From LZORAL124-50-18 sp051208045 (GTDB taxonomy: Bacteria > Pseudomonadota > Gammaproteobacteria > Pseudomonadales > Oleiphilaceae), in NCBI GenBank assembly GCA_051208045.1, contig JBPJFY010000009.1, positions 1-64,000 of the forward strand: a DNA stretch of 64,000 bases, read 5' to 3'. The notes under the pieces were generated by a model. The model was not told the DNA's origin. It did not search any database and worked only from the letters and a program-made list of their open reading frames with translations. The position numbers were made by a program, and so were the translations under genes. Position 1 is the stretch's first letter, and each line of letters begins with the position of its first letter. Positions 8,300 through 18,179 of the stretch are shown piece by piece.

Positions 8300-9251
8300 G
8301 TCGGGGACCTCGCAGCTCAGAATACAAGTAAGGGATAAGCAACGCCAACACGCCGCCCAGCATGATCATGGCACTGGCGGAACCCAAGCCCATCTGGCTG
8401 CGCGTAAAGGCATGCACGTACATGAAGGTCGCGGGTAAATCTGTCTGGTAACCAGGCCCGCCACCGGTCATGGCCATCACCAGATCAAAACTCTTGATGG
8501 CAATGTGCGAAAGTATGATAAAGGCACTGAAAAATACCGGCCGTAAGGCGGGCAGGATAATTCGTCGATAAATCTGGGGCAGCGAAGCGCCATCGAGTTG
8601 CGCCGCCTGTACGATGGCGGGGTCGATGCCGCGCAGCCCGGCCAGAAAAAGCGCCATGACAAAACCGGAGGACTGCCACACGGCCGCAACGATCAGCGTA
8701 TAGATTGCCAGATCCGGGTCAACGATCCAGTCAAACTGAAACTCGGTAAACCCGAGGTCCTGAACCAGTTTTTCAAGCCCCAGACCGGGATTCAGCATCC
8801 ACTTCCAGGCGGTGCCGGTCACAATAAATGACAGCGCCATCGGGTAAAGGTAGATCGTGCGAAGTACCCCTTCCTGGCGAATTTTCTGATCCAGCAGAAT
8901 GGCGAGAAAAACGCCGAGTACCAGGCAAATTAAGATAAACAAGCCACCAAACAGGCCCAGGTTGGTGACGGCCACACCCCATCGATCATTTTCCAGAAGG
9001 TGGTGGTATTGGGTCAATCCGACGAACTCGTAGGTGGGTAAAAACCGGGAGTTCGTCAGTGAAAGCACCGCATTCCACGCGATGTATCCGTAGATGAAAA
9101 GTACCATCATCAGGAATGTTGGGGCGACGACCAGTTTAGGAATCCACAGCGCCAGGCGCGATTGGAAGCGTGATTTTACGTTGGTCTTTGGGTGTGCCCC
9201 CTGCCGGGCATGCGGATACGGGGAGTCCGCAGATAGCATCGTCATAACCAC
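8289..9251 (-). CDS. gtsB: Sugar ABC transporter permease (MalF-like)
   Basis: 320 residues, with a polar cytoplasmic N-terminus of about 35 residues and then six membrane segments. The EAA-type loop is IVQAAQLDGASLPQIYRRIILP (about 215-236). The sequence type is that of the first permease of glucose/mannose-type CUT1 importers. The gene lies 70 bases after the binding-protein gene and overlaps the second permease gene. A methionine a few codons downstream could also be the start, but the length is normal as given. Confidence 0.88.
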   Translation of the reverse strand: MVMTMLSADSPYPHARQGAHPKTNVKSRFQSRLALWIPKLVVAPTFLMMVLFIYGYIAWNAVLSLTNSRFLPTYEFVGLTQYHHLLENDRWGVAVTNLGLFGGLFILICLVLGVFLAILLDQKIRQEGVLRTIYLYPMALSFIVTGTAWKWMLNPGLGLEKLVQDLGFTEFQFDWIVDPDLAIYTLIVAAVWQSSGFVMALFLAGLRGIDPAIVQAAQLDGASLPQIYRRIILPALRPVFFSAFIILSHIAIKSFDLVMAMTGGGPGYQTDLPATFMYVHAFTRSQMGLGSASAMIMLGGVLALLIPYLYSELRGPRHGE

Positions 9252-9321
9252 CTCGATGAACTGAGAAAGAAAAAGAGAGAACCAATGAAGGCTCTCTAAT
9301 GTGCCGCTTAAAAAATTGCCC

Positions 9322-10575
9322 TTACATGGCGGCGGTGACTGCTTTGGCCAGTCGGTTCACGGCGTCTTGGGCGCTGAGGTCAGGATCGTTGAAGAAGTTG
9401 GTGACGACATCGAAAATCGCCCCCTGAATGTACGACGTGGTTGCCAGCCCGTGTGCCATGCTGGGCACCAGGTGACCGGTCGCTGCCGAGGCATTAAAGG
9501 CATCCATGGAAGCGTGCGCGCAGGCATCGAACTTATCCCGTGGCAGGTCTTGTCGGGCGGGAATGGAGCCCTTGTTGAGGTTGAACACCTCCTGAAACTC
9601 CGGCCCCATCACGGTGGTGGCCAGATCTTTCTGTGCCTGTGCATTGCCGGAATTTCCCAGCTGGAACATTGCCAGACTGTCGATGTTGAAAGTAAAGCTG
9701 CCTGAGGTGCCCGGTGCGGCGAGGCACTGATAATCCACGCCCGGCTGTTTTCCGGCAGCGGTGAACTCGCCTTTGGCCCAATCGCCCATGACTTGCATGG
9801 CTGCCTGACCTTTGATCACCATCCCGGTGGCAATGTTCCAGTCACGACCCGGGGCATCTTTGTCGATGTACGTGTGAAGCCGTTTGAAGGTTTCGAATAT
9901 GGTGACCATGGTCTGGCTTTTCAGTGCTTCCATGCCGTGTTTGACAAAAGCGCGGGTGTAGAATTCTGTTCCGCCTATGCCGAGGGCGACGGCCTCAAAC
10001 AGGGTGGCATCCTGCCAGGCTTGTCCACCGTGGGCGAGGGGAATAAATCCGGCCTTTTGCAGTGCATCGGCCGCCGGGAAAAACGCTTCCCATGTGGCAG
10101 GAATGGCAACGCCTGCTTTTTTAAAGGCGTTCGGATTAGCCCACAGCCAATTGACCCGGTGCACATTTACCGGCACGGCGACGTAACTGCCTTTGGATTT
10201 CATGACATCGGAGACCACTTGCGGGAGCTTGGTATCCCAGGCATGCTGGCGTGCGACATCATCCAGGTTGGTTAACAGGCCGAGATTGGCCCACTCCTGA
10301 ATGTCCAGGCCTTTTATCTGGGCCGCGGAGGGTGGGTTGCCGGAAACAGCGCGAGACTTCAGCACCGTCATTGCGCTTTCACCACCGCCACCGGCGACAG
10401 CGAAATCTTTCCAGGTGTGCCCTTTTTTCTCCAGCAGCTGTTTCAATACGCCGGCGGACTTGGCTTCGCCGCCAGACGTCCACCAGTGCAGAACTTCCAC
10501 CTCGCCCGCCTGAGCGGAAGAAGTCACTGCGGTTGCTGCGAGGAGTACCGTTGCCAGAGTTGATCGTAGTTTCAT
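9322..10575 (-). CDS. gtsA: Periplasmic sugar-binding protein of ABC transporter
   Basis: 417 residues. Signal peptide is about residues 1-23 (ending SSAQAG), followed by EVEVLHWWTSGGEAKS, the hallmark start of the Pseudomonas GtsA glucose-binding family, in which the Trp pair lines the sugar site. The rest is a typical CUT1 binding-protein fold. It captures sugar in the periplasm and hands it to the two permeases. It is the first of the four transporter genes and lies 140 bases after the histidine kinase gene, so it probably has its own promoter controlled by the adjacent response regulator. Glucose is the likely substrate by homology of the whole locus, but this is not proven. Confidence 0.85.
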   Translation of the reverse strand: MKLRSTLATVLLAATAVTSSAQAGEVEVLHWWTSGGEAKSAGVLKQLLEKKGHTWKDFAVAGGGGESAMTVLKSRAVSGNPPSAAQIKGLDIQEWANLGLLTNLDDVARQHAWDTKLPQVVSDVMKSKGSYVAVPVNVHRVNWLWANPNAFKKAGVAIPATWEAFFPAADALQKAGFIPLAHGGQAWQDATLFEAVALGIGGTEFYTRAFVKHGMEALKSQTMVTIFETFKRLHTYIDKDAPGRDWNIATGMVIKGQAAMQVMGDWAKGEFTAAGKQPGVDYQCLAAPGTSGSFTFNIDSLAMFQLGNSGNAQAQKDLATTVMGPEFQEVFNLNKGSIPARQDLPRDKFDACAHASMDAFNASAATGHLVPSMAHGLATTSYIQGAIFDVVTNFFNDPDLSAQDAVNRLAKAVTAAM

Positions 10576-10715
10576 GATAAAGACCTTTTGCTTATTTTTG
10601 TTGATCAGGTGATCCTTCTCAGGGAAGGTGTGAGCCCAGTATAGGGTTTGCTCCTCCGGCGAGGTGTAAGGTAGGGCAAGCTAATGTAACAAAGTCTTGC
10701 AAATGCTTTCCAAGT

Positions 10716-12158
10716 CTACGAATCCGGGGCGTGACGGGGGAGCTGCAGCTCGACAATCAGTCCCCCCTGCGGATGGTTACTGAGGTGAACGTGCCCTTCA
10801 TGGGCCTGCACCACGTTTTTCACGATGCTCAGGCCGAGGCCGCTGCCACCGGTGTGTCGGCTGCGTGAGCGTTCCAGGCGTACGTAAGGTTCAAAGACCT
10901 TTTCTATGGCGCTGGGTGGAATTCCCGGACCGAAATCCCGGACGCGAAGGTACACAGAACCGCCATACTCGCACAGTGAGATTTCAGCGCGCTGGCCGTA
11001 AAAGAGTGCATTGTCGAGCACGTTTGTGATCGCACGCTTGAGCGCAATCGGCTTACCCCAGTAAGGGGCGATGGCTTCTGCGTCCAGCGAGACGCGCGTC
11101 GCCGTGAGGTTTGCATCGTCGCAGAGTTGCTGAAGCAGGCCAGGTAAAGACACAAACACCTTGTTTTCGTGGATGGCCGTATCTTTCATACACTGCAGCG
11201 CGCCTTGAACCATGGTCTCCAGCTCCCCGAGATCCTGAACAAATTTATCCCGCTGGCTGGCATCTTCCAGCATTTCAGCGCGCAGGCGGAGGCGCGTGAT
11301 GGGCGTTTTCAGGTCGTGGGAAATGGCTGAAAAGAGGCTTTCCCGGTCGGCGATGTATTTTTGAATCTGGCCTTGCATGGCATTGAATGCCCGTGCGGCA
11401 CTGACCATTTCAGCGCTGCCGGTTTCCCGCAGGGGCGGGCGTTCAATGTCTCTCCCCAGGGCTTCCGCCGCTTTCGCAAGTCGCTTCAATGGCCGGGTCA
11501 GCCAGCGTACAGCCCACAGAGCGGTGATGAACACCAGCGCCATCGTCACTACCAGTATCCAGAGGCGGTCCTGAGACAGGTAGTGATCATCCTGCAGGTT
11601 GTCCGAGGTAATGATGGGCGTCGCCAGATACAGCCATTGATCGGCCTCCAGGTGATATTGTACGACCAGAATAGGGGTTCGTTCCGGATCAACGAGCAGC
11701 GCGTGATGTCCCCATCCGGGCGGGAGCTCCATGAGGCGGGTTTCATTGTTAAAGACTTTCAGCTGGCTGGCCAGGGAAAAGTCCGAGTAAATGGCATTCG
11801 CGTTGCCCAGTTCGCTGGTGATGGTTTGATTCACTTCATCCAGCACCCGCTGCTTAAGCAGGGTATCGTTCTGTGAGCTGAGGCGAATGAATTCCCGATT
11901 GAAGGTGACAAAAAATCGGGTGCCTCCCATGCGCCGTAACTGGTCGAGAACCATGTGTCGATACTCCGTGGGGAGGGAGTTGAAGTATCGCAGAGTGGTG
12001 CTGATGCTGTAGCCAATCTGATTCGCCATGGCGAGCACGTTTTCATGGTGCCGGGATTTACTGTTCGCCACCCAGACCCAGGTAGACAGCATTTGCGCTG
12101 AAAGTACTGCGCCCAGCAGGAGCAGAATCAGGCGGGAGGTCAGGGATCGGGGGATCAT
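10716..12158 (-). CDS. Sensor histidine kinase of the sugar-uptake locus
   Basis: 480 residues. A transmembrane segment near 10-30, a periplasmic sensor region of about 170 residues, a second membrane segment near 200-220, a HAMP linker (VRWLTRPLKRLAKAAEAL), the phosphoacceptor box FSAISHDLKTPITRLR with its histidine near residue 281, then the HATPase domain (DNALFYG, DFGPGIP, GGSGLGLSIV). Its start overlaps the response-regulator stop by 4 bases (ATGA), so the two are coupled. Length and position match GltS-type kinases that control the glucose gts genes of Pseudomonas; the assignment to that role is inference. Confidence 0.85.
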   Translation of the reverse strand: MIPRSLTSRLILLLLGAVLSAQMLSTWVWVANSKSRHHENVLAMANQIGYSISTTLRYFNSLPTEYRHMVLDQLRRMGGTRFFVTFNREFIRLSSQNDTLLKQRVLDEVNQTITSELGNANAIYSDFSLASQLKVFNNETRLMELPPGWGHHALLVDPERTPILVVQYHLEADQWLYLATPIITSDNLQDDHYLSQDRLWILVVTMALVFITALWAVRWLTRPLKRLAKAAEALGRDIERPPLRETGSAEMVSAARAFNAMQGQIQKYIADRESLFSAISHDLKTPITRLRLRAEMLEDASQRDKFVQDLGELETMVQGALQCMKDTAIHENKVFVSLPGLLQQLCDDANLTATRVSLDAEAIAPYWGKPIALKRAITNVLDNALFYGQRAEISLCEYGGSVYLRVRDFGPGIPPSAIEKVFEPYVRLERSRSRHTGGSGLGLSIVKNVVQAHEGHVHLSNHPQGGLIVELQLPRHAPDS

Positions 12159-12886
12159 GGCTGGTTCGGATCCACTGCCTCGACCGCCACGGTCAGCACA
12201 TAGCCCGCGCCGCGCACGGTCTTAATCAGCGTGGGATTCTTGGCGTCATCTCCCAGGCGGCTGCGGAGTCGGCTGATGTGTACATCAATGCTGCGATCAT
12301 AGGGTGAGCACTCACGCCCATGCAGGATTTCAGAGATTTCGTCCCGTGTCAGCACATCGTTGCCTTTTCGTAAAAACAACATCAGCAGGGAAAAGTCGGC
12401 CCCGCTGAGATGTTCTTCCTTCCCATCGTCAAAGCGCAATATTCGACGCATGCTGTCCAGAGTGATCGTGCCGAAACGGTAGCACACACCGGGCACCTGA
12501 GCGGTGACCACGGGTTCTCGCACACGGCGCAGAATGGCTTTGATGCGCGCCAGCAGCTCACGCGGATTAAAGGGTTTGGCGAGGTAGTCGTCTGCACCCA
12601 TTTCCAGCCCGACAATACGGTCCGTTTCATCGGCGCTGGCCGTGAGCATGATTACCGGTACGTCGGATTCCCGCCGCAAGCGCTGACAGATACTGAATCC
12701 GTCCTCGCCGGGCATCATGATGTCCAGAATCACCAAATCGGGAGATCGGCGGGCCAGCTCCGCCAGAAACGTTTCGCCATCTTCCGCGCCAGATACGTCA
12801 AACCCGTTGCGGGACAGGTAATCCGCGATGAGTGAGCGGATTTCCGCGTCGTCGTCCACCACCAAAATATGTTTTTTATTATTCAC
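12155..12886 (-). CDS. OmpR-family response regulator of the sugar-uptake locus
   Basis: 243 residues. The receiver domain has the acidic pocket VVDDD at 9-13, phosphoacceptor Asp55 in LVILDIMMPG, and the Lys of LAKPF. The C-terminal winged helix contains RSIDVHISRLRSRLGDD and TVRGAGYVL. It is the first gene of the minus-strand locus, divergent from the LamB-type porin with about 270 bases between them, and overlaps the kinase gene. By context it is the GltR-like activator of the binding protein/permease genes and probably of the porin. Confidence 0.88.
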   Translation of the reverse strand: MNNKKHILVVDDDAEIRSLIADYLSRNGFDVSGAEDGETFLAELARRSPDLVILDIMMPGEDGFSICQRLRRESDVPVIMLTASADETDRIVGLEMGADDYLAKPFNPRELLARIKAILRRVREPVVTAQVPGVCYRFGTITLDSMRRILRFDDGKEEHLSGADFSLLMLFLRKGNDVLTRDEISEILHGRECSPYDRSIDVHISRLRSRLGDDAKNPTLIKTVRGAGYVLTVAVEAVDPNQP

Positions 12887-13152
12887 GTGGGTTTACCCAA
12901 CTGCTGAGTGTCACTGAAGCTTAGACAATAGCACAACGTCTTCTGTTGAGACTATGTTCTGCTTTCATAGTGCCGGTTTGGTGTGCCGTTATTCTTGCGG
13001 TGAAACCGCTGCGTCCGGGGAAACCTTGCAGAATTGTTACAAATTTCAGGCTCTGTTTCATTGGCTTTCTTTATCTTACCCAAGGGAATTTTCCAGCTGG
13101 ATATACTGCCTGCGACAACCCATTCCCTATAAAAACAAAAAGGAAGGTAATC

Positions 13153-14421
13153 ATGAACACCCTTCGTACGTCCTGTGTAATACTGGCCAGTGTGCTGGCC
13201 TCCACCAGCCATGCCGAAGCGACAAGCGCGTCGCAGGATTTTGAGTTCCACGGCTATTTTCGTGCCGGGATGAACCTGCTGTCGGATGGTGGTTCCGCCA
13301 ATCGCGGAGCCTGCTTCTCATTGAACTACCCGAAAAACGATGGCATCTACTATCGACTGGGTAACGAATGCCGGGATTATGCCGAATTCAGTCTGACCAA
13401 GAACCTGCAAAGCAATGGCGTGGATTTCAAAGCAGTCTGGATGATGGATATTGCCGGTGACTCACGTTCACCGACGTCGGTGGAATCCTGGTCCCGGCGT
13501 TCCCGGCAGCTGTATGTGGAAGCGAGCCATTTGCTGCCCGATGACGCCAAACTCTGGATCGGCCGGCGTTATTATCGCGACATCGGTTTCGGTGACGTGC
13601 ATATGATTGATATGTTTCATGTGCAAAGTTCCGGCAATGGCTTTGGCGTTACCGATATTCAGCTCGGTGCGGATAACCGCATGCATGTGGCGGCCATTGG
13701 TTACGGAGGTGAAAACACGGGCGAGGATGAAATCAATTTCGAAAATGTGTTGCTCGACCTTCGAAACGAGATGGATTTGCATGCGAATGGGAAATTGACG
13801 CTTGGCCTGCAGAATCTGTTTACGACGGATTCAGTGGATCGCGTCGATCAAACCGAGGGGCTGACATTTTCGGTGCAATGGGATAAGCGCCTGGGCGCGG
13901 TAGAGCAGAAAACCACCGTGCAATATGCCACGGGGTCGTTTGCTGAGAACCCCGGCTGTGCCGGCACGGATGGCGGGTGCTTTGACTATTCGGCAGACGA
14001 CAGCGCCGATGGTTTTCGGGTGTTTAACAATGGCCTGGTGCATGTGTCCGAGCGTTTCAAAATCAACTATATGCTGATGTATCAGCACGCTGATGATTAC
14101 CATACCCTCGCCAGTGTGGGGATTCGCCCCCATTTTGCGCTGAGTGATCACTGGAGTGTACTGGCGGAACTCGGGTACAACCAATATGAGCGTGAGGGAG
14201 CCGACGGGGTGGCACTGGATGAGCAATCGCTGTTCAAAACCACACTGGCACTTCAGGCGACGGCAGATGCCTCCCAGTTCTGGGCCCGGCCTGCCTTTCG
14301 CTTCTACCTCTCCCGATTTTCCTGGAACGAAGCGGCGGCCGCGCAGTCTGGGTTAAGTATTCCGGGGGAATCCGGGCGCAATGCGTTGTTGTTTGGCGCG
14401 CAAACGGAAATCTGGTTCTAG
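13153..14421 (+). CDS. LamB-type carbohydrate porin
   Basis: 422 residues from ATG 13153, selected because AGGAAGG lies 5 bases upstream and a signal peptide follows (about 1-22, ending SHAEA). The mature protein begins FEFHGYFRAGMNLLSDGG and contains IGRRYYRDIGFGDVHMIDMFH near 135-155, both diagnostic of maltoporin-family 18-strand outer-membrane channels. It ends with aromatic Phe, as outer-membrane proteins usually do (AQTEIWF). It should admit the sugar taken up by the ABC transporter encoded divergently. Two cysteine pairs (near 50/73 and 268/275) suggest disulphide-braced loops. Confidence 0.88.
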   Translation: MNTLRTSCVILASVLASTSHAEATSASQDFEFHGYFRAGMNLLSDGGSANRGACFSLNYPKNDGIYYRLGNECRDYAEFSLTKNLQSNGVDFKAVWMMDIAGDSRSPTSVESWSRRSRQLYVEASHLLPDDAKLWIGRRYYRDIGFGDVHMIDMFHVQSSGNGFGVTDIQLGADNRMHVAAIGYGGENTGEDEINFENVLLDLRNEMDLHANGKLTLGLQNLFTTDSVDRVDQTEGLTFSVQWDKRLGAVEQKTTVQYATGSFAENPGCAGTDGGCFDYSADDSADGFRVFNNGLVHVSERFKINYMLMYQHADDYHTLASVGIRPHFALSDHWSVLAELGYNQYEREGADGVALDEQSLFKTTLALQATADASQFWARPAFRFYLSRFSWNEAAAAQSGLSIPGESGRNALLFGAQTEIWF

Positions 14422-14429
14422 CCGGGCGT

Positions 14430-15212
14430 TTATTCGAAGTAGGCCTGCAAAAGCTGGTCTGCTTCGCCACTTTCCCGTAATTTTGCCACACCCTGGTCAA
14501 GGGTTTGTTTGATTTGGTTTGCATGGGGGTGGTTTCGGTTGATGAGATAGTAGAAAAACTCGCCGGTCACATTAGGTATTTCCCGGTAGGCAATTTGGTC
14601 TTTGTAGGGCGTGCCTTTCACTTCCGTGAGTAACACCTCTTTGCGGGTCAGGCCCACATCACATCGGTGGGTAGTCACCACATGAATCAATTTGGAAAGC
14701 TCTTTCGACACCATGCGCACTTCACTGTTCTCAAAGCCGAAATTATTGTACGTGTACCCCGACTGGCCACAGACCGACCGATTGCTCTTTAGCTTGGCGG
14801 CGCTGTCCACGGTGGTGTAGTCGTACAACCGGTTCTTTGCGAAAAAGTAAGCGGGGGTGAGTTGATAGACAGGCTCACTCAAGAGGTACAGTTTTTCCCG
14901 CTCCGGATTTTTTGCCGCATCCAGCACAATATCAATGTCACCGTCTATCGCATCATGCAGGCAGCGCTTCCAGGGGCGGATCACAACCTCAAAGGCGATC
15001 CCCTGGCCTTCAAAAACGCGCGAAAGCACATCCATATTGAATCCGGTGAAGGCGGTATCAGGCTGTGTGGGGGGAAAGCTGAATGGTGGCCAGCCGGCAT
15101 CCTCGGCACACACCTGTAACTTTTCTTTGCGGGCGGAATGCTCGGCAAAACTCAACAAGGTGCAGCATGTGCATAAAACAAAGACGACACTTTGTAAAAT
15201 TCGATGATTCAT
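14430..15212 (-). CDS. Stand-alone periplasmic solute-binding protein (SBP_bac_3 family)
   Basis: 260 residues from ATG 15212, preceded by AAGGG at a good distance. Signal peptide about 1-25. The mature part has QVCAEDAGWPPFSF near the start, RPWKRCLHDAIDGDIDIVLDAAKNPER in the first lobe, and four cysteines. It belongs to the same orphan binding-protein group as the proteins at 5387, 46713 and 63742. No transporter genes adjoin it. It is the second gene after an acyltransferase on the same strand, 37 bases apart. Confidence 0.8.
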   Translation of the reverse strand: MNHRILQSVVFVLCTCCTLLSFAEHSARKEKLQVCAEDAGWPPFSFPPTQPDTAFTGFNMDVLSRVFEGQGIAFEVVIRPWKRCLHDAIDGDIDIVLDAAKNPEREKLYLLSEPVYQLTPAYFFAKNRLYDYTTVDSAAKLKSNRSVCGQSGYTYNNFGFENSEVRMVSKELSKLIHVVTTHRCDVGLTRKEVLLTEVKGTPYKDQIAYREIPNVTGEFFYYLINRNHPHANQIKQTLDQGVAKLRESGEADQLLQAYFE

Positions 15213-15249
15213 CGCTGTAACCCTTGTTGCACCTGTGTGTGTTGGCTTG

Positions 15250-16344
15250 TCATGGCGTCGGCTTATCCACATAGCGCTTTCGCATCATCAAAAACGGCTT
15301 CTCAATGGTGGTATAGCTGATGTGTGCGCCTATCCACACCAGTATAAACAACAATCCGGCATTGACCAGCGCGTTAAGCTGATCCCGGGCAAACCATTCG
15401 ATGGGGCCGAGGGTGTTAAACACCAGAAAAATGATCATGCCATGCAGGAGGTAGAACGAATAACTCACTTCGCCCAGCCGGCACATTACTCGATCGAGCA
15501 GTGGCAGGATACGCATGGGCAGCAACAGGTAAGCCAGCACGAATGTTGCCCAGCCCAGCGACTCCTGCAGCGACCAGGTAATCCAGAAGAACTGCTTGGG
15601 CTCCTCCATGAAGAAGCTGAAATACTTCGCCTGAACAAAACTGTTGCCATACACGCCAATGAGGGACACCACCAGTAAAGGCCAGGCAAATTTGGCCAGC
15701 AATTTGCCGAAATCAAAATAGAGGCGGGCGAACAGCATGCCCATCAGAAACTGATCCAGCCGGCCGATCAATGTTGAATACAGCATGTGGGTGGATCGCT
15801 CCGAGGCGAAGTAACTGGCAAATTTAATCAACACCATTAACGCAAACAGACGGAACATGTAGCTGTACCCCTGCTCCTTAAAAAAACGCGCCAGAAACGG
15901 AAAGATCAGATAAAACGTAAACTCGACGGAAATGGTCCAGGCCGCGCCAGTAATAAACGTGCCGGAGGTGGGCGCTTCGCCGATATTCGAAAACAACGTA
16001 TAAAAAATGTAGTAACCCTTGAAACTGTCTCGCCCGACGGAGATGGCCACAAAAAAAATCACCAGAAAGAGCGGGGCGATGCGCAGGAATCGGTTCCCCA
16101 TAAACCGGCGATAGTTTAAATGGTCGCTATGCAGCGCGATCTGCATAAAAATAAAGCCGGACAGCACGAAAAACAAACTGACCCCCGTATGCCCTTCGAC
16201 TAACAGGCCCAACCAGGCGTTGTCCGGGTGGGGTTTCCAGTTCAAATAGTAGAAGTGATACACATGAAAAAGAAACACAATCAGCGCGGCAAAAAAGCGC
16301 AGGTGATCGAGTCGGGGTTCATAAGGGAGGTTGTTGGAGCGCAT
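15250..16344 (-). CDS. Acyltransferase 3 family membrane protein (OafA/YrhL-like)
   Basis: 364 residues with about ten membrane segments. The family start LDHLRFFAALIVFLFHVYHF (about 13-32) includes the catalytic histidine, and GHTGVSLFFVLSGFIF (about 52-67) is the second signature. Proteins of this family move acetyl or other acyl groups across the inner membrane onto sugars of surface polysaccharide, lipid or small molecules. The acceptor cannot be told from context: neighbours are a binding protein and a beta-lactamase-fold protein, not a polysaccharide cluster. Start ATG 16344. Confidence 0.85.
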   Translation of the reverse strand: MRSNNLPYEPRLDHLRFFAALIVFLFHVYHFYYLNWKPHPDNAWLGLLVEGHTGVSLFFVLSGFIFMQIALHSDHLNYRRFMGNRFLRIAPLFLVIFFVAISVGRDSFKGYYIFYTLFSNIGEAPTSGTFITGAAWTISVEFTFYLIFPFLARFFKEQGYSYMFRLFALMVLIKFASYFASERSTHMLYSTLIGRLDQFLMGMLFARLYFDFGKLLAKFAWPLLVVSLIGVYGNSFVQAKYFSFFMEEPKQFFWITWSLQESLGWATFVLAYLLLPMRILPLLDRVMCRLGEVSYSFYLLHGMIIFLVFNTLGPIEWFARDQLNALVNAGLLFILVWIGAHISYTTIEKPFLMMRKRYVDKPTP

Positions 16345-16549
16345 GAATGAAATCTACTGGCCGTTCGATGGATTAGGGCAGGGCCATCATACCGGAAAAA
16401 GCGGGTGCACTGAATCGTGGTGAGACACAAAGTCGCTGTGTGAGGCATCGGGGAGGCACGGGTGGTTGCCGGGTCGGCTTGACAACCCCTGCCCTAAGGG
16501 ATTAACTCACTAGAGTGTGTTGAGGTTGTCATTTCAGGCAGGTCGAGTC

Positions 16550-18166
16550 ATGCGTACATTTTGTCATATCATCGCCATCGTTCTGATGTTCAGCGGTATG
16601 GGGCTCGCCCGAGGGGAGTGCCAGCCTCGGCAGTTTTCCAGCGCAGAAAATGCCGTGATCAAGAGCTACTTTGCCTACTATGGTCGCGTCCCTGATTTGG
16701 GCGGGCTCACCTGGTGGGCGCAACAGCTGGTCCAGCAGGGCGGCAGTCTCAGCGCCATCATGGAGGCGTTTGGTACCTCCACCGAGTTTACGGAAATCTA
16801 TGGTTTGTTGTCTTCGGAAGATTTGGTTCGGGGGCTCTATCAACAGGCACTGGGGCGTTCCGCAGATACGGATGGGTTGAACTGGTACGCGAATGAACTG
16901 GCGAGCCAGCGCATGTCGCTTCAGACCATTGCTTTGCAGTTGCTGGATGGAGCACAGAATGCGGATGTCACCACAGTAGACAACAAACTGCTTGCCGCTC
17001 AGTATTACGTGACGGTGGCGGAATCTGCCGGGAAAGAATTGGCTGCGGGTGATATGCGCTCGGTACTGGCGTCGGTCACTTCGGATGAGGCATCTGCCGC
17101 CGTTGCCTGCCAGGATATGTCCTCGGCATTGCAATCTGCTTCCGTTCCGCTGAATTTTGCGTGGCTTGATACCGCGCTCGCCCAGGCGGGCGTAGATTCG
17201 GCGCAACTGGCGGTACGAAAAGGCGCAGAAACCTGGCAGTTTGTGCGTGCCGGGGCCGGTACAGTGGGAGGCGAGCCTTTCACCGCGAATGCAACACTGC
17301 GCATTGCCAGCATCACCAAAATGCTGGTAGGCGTCCTGATGGTGAAGCTGGTTGAGCAAGGCAAGGTTGATCTCTCGGAGACTTTGTCTGAGGGACTTCC
17401 AGCCGAGATAATGGGGCATCTGCCACCAGCGGCTGCACAGATCACCCTCATGCAGCTACTGTCCATGCAAAGTGGATTGGAAGACTACTCACATGCAGAT
17501 GGCTACGCCGAGGCGGTAGAAGCCAGAGCCTACGGTTCCGCCTGGACACTCAGCGAGCTCACTAGCTATCTTCAAGGCACTGCCCTGCGATTCTCACCGG
17601 GTAGTGATTTCCACTACAGCAATACCAATTACGTCCTCATACAGGCAATTCTGGAGCGAAAGACCGGCGAATCCCTGGCAGGCCTGTTGAAGAAAGAAAT
17701 TTTTGAGCCCGTGTCGATGCTGCACAGCCGGCTCGAACGGAATGAAAATGGCCTCCTGAGTCTGCCCACCACCCACGGATTTGAGGGCACCATTGAGAAA
17801 ACATCCGAAAATGACGCGCTGGGCTTTGCGGATGGTGGCGTCATCGCTACGGCGGCGGACCTGCAGCGTTTACTGCACGCGTTGTTTCACGAAAAAACGG
17901 TGTTGACTGAGTCGGGCCTTACCTTGTTATCGGACGTTCAACGGGAAGACTATGGCCTGGGATTGGAGCGTGTGAGCACCGCTAACGGCGTGAGCTGGGG
18001 ACATAATGGAGCCTCTTCCGGCTTTCAGGGCGAAGCGCGTTATTGGCCGGATCACAAACTGTCGGTAGTGTTGCTGACCAATCAGTTTGAGGCGGATGCG
18101 GTGGGCGACTGGCTGGATGACATTGCCGCTTACGTGTTGCAAGAGACCGCTTCTGATTCGGAGTAA
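16550..18166 (+). CDS. Secreted serine hydrolase (beta-lactamase fold) with N-terminal DUF4214 domain
   Basis: 538 residues from ATG 16550; a signal peptide of about 23 residues follows. Residues about 33-140 form a DUF4214 domain (YFAYYGRVPDLGGLTWWAQQL, then a second RSADTDGLNWYANEL element). Residues about 200-535 are a class C beta-lactamase/DD-peptidase-type hydrolase with Ser254-x-x-Lys257 (SITK), Tyr356-Ser-Asn (YSN) and a C-terminal GHNG that replaces the KTG box, as in esterases and peptidases of this group. It is therefore probably a periplasmic or secreted peptidase or esterase rather than a true beta-lactamase. DUF4214 is usually found in secreted adhesion or S-layer-like proteins, so the fusion is unusual. 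Confidence 0.8.
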   Translation: MRTFCHIIAIVLMFSGMGLARGECQPRQFSSAENAVIKSYFAYYGRVPDLGGLTWWAQQLVQQGGSLSAIMEAFGTSTEFTEIYGLLSSEDLVRGLYQQALGRSADTDGLNWYANELASQRMSLQTIALQLLDGAQNADVTTVDNKLLAAQYYVTVAESAGKELAAGDMRSVLASVTSDEASAAVACQDMSSALQSASVPLNFAWLDTALAQAGVDSAQLAVRKGAETWQFVRAGAGTVGGEPFTANATLRIASITKMLVGVLMVKLVEQGKVDLSETLSEGLPAEIMGHLPPAAAQITLMQLLSMQSGLEDYSHADGYAEAVEARAYGSAWTLSELTSYLQGTALRFSPGSDFHYSNTNYVLIQAILERKTGESLAGLLKKEIFEPVSMLHSRLERNENGLLSLPTTHGFEGTIEKTSENDALGFADGGVIATAADLQRLLHALFHEKTVLTESGLTLLSDVQREDYGLGLERVSTANGVSWGHNGASSGFQGEARYWPDHKLSVVLLTNQFEADAVGDWLDDIAAYVLQETASDSE

Positions 18167-18179
18167 GGGAGAGAGAAAA

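Noticed and set aside
12946..13152. In-frame extension of the LamB-type porin
   Set aside because: It would bury the signal peptide; AGGAAGG and a clean signal sequence support ATG 13153.
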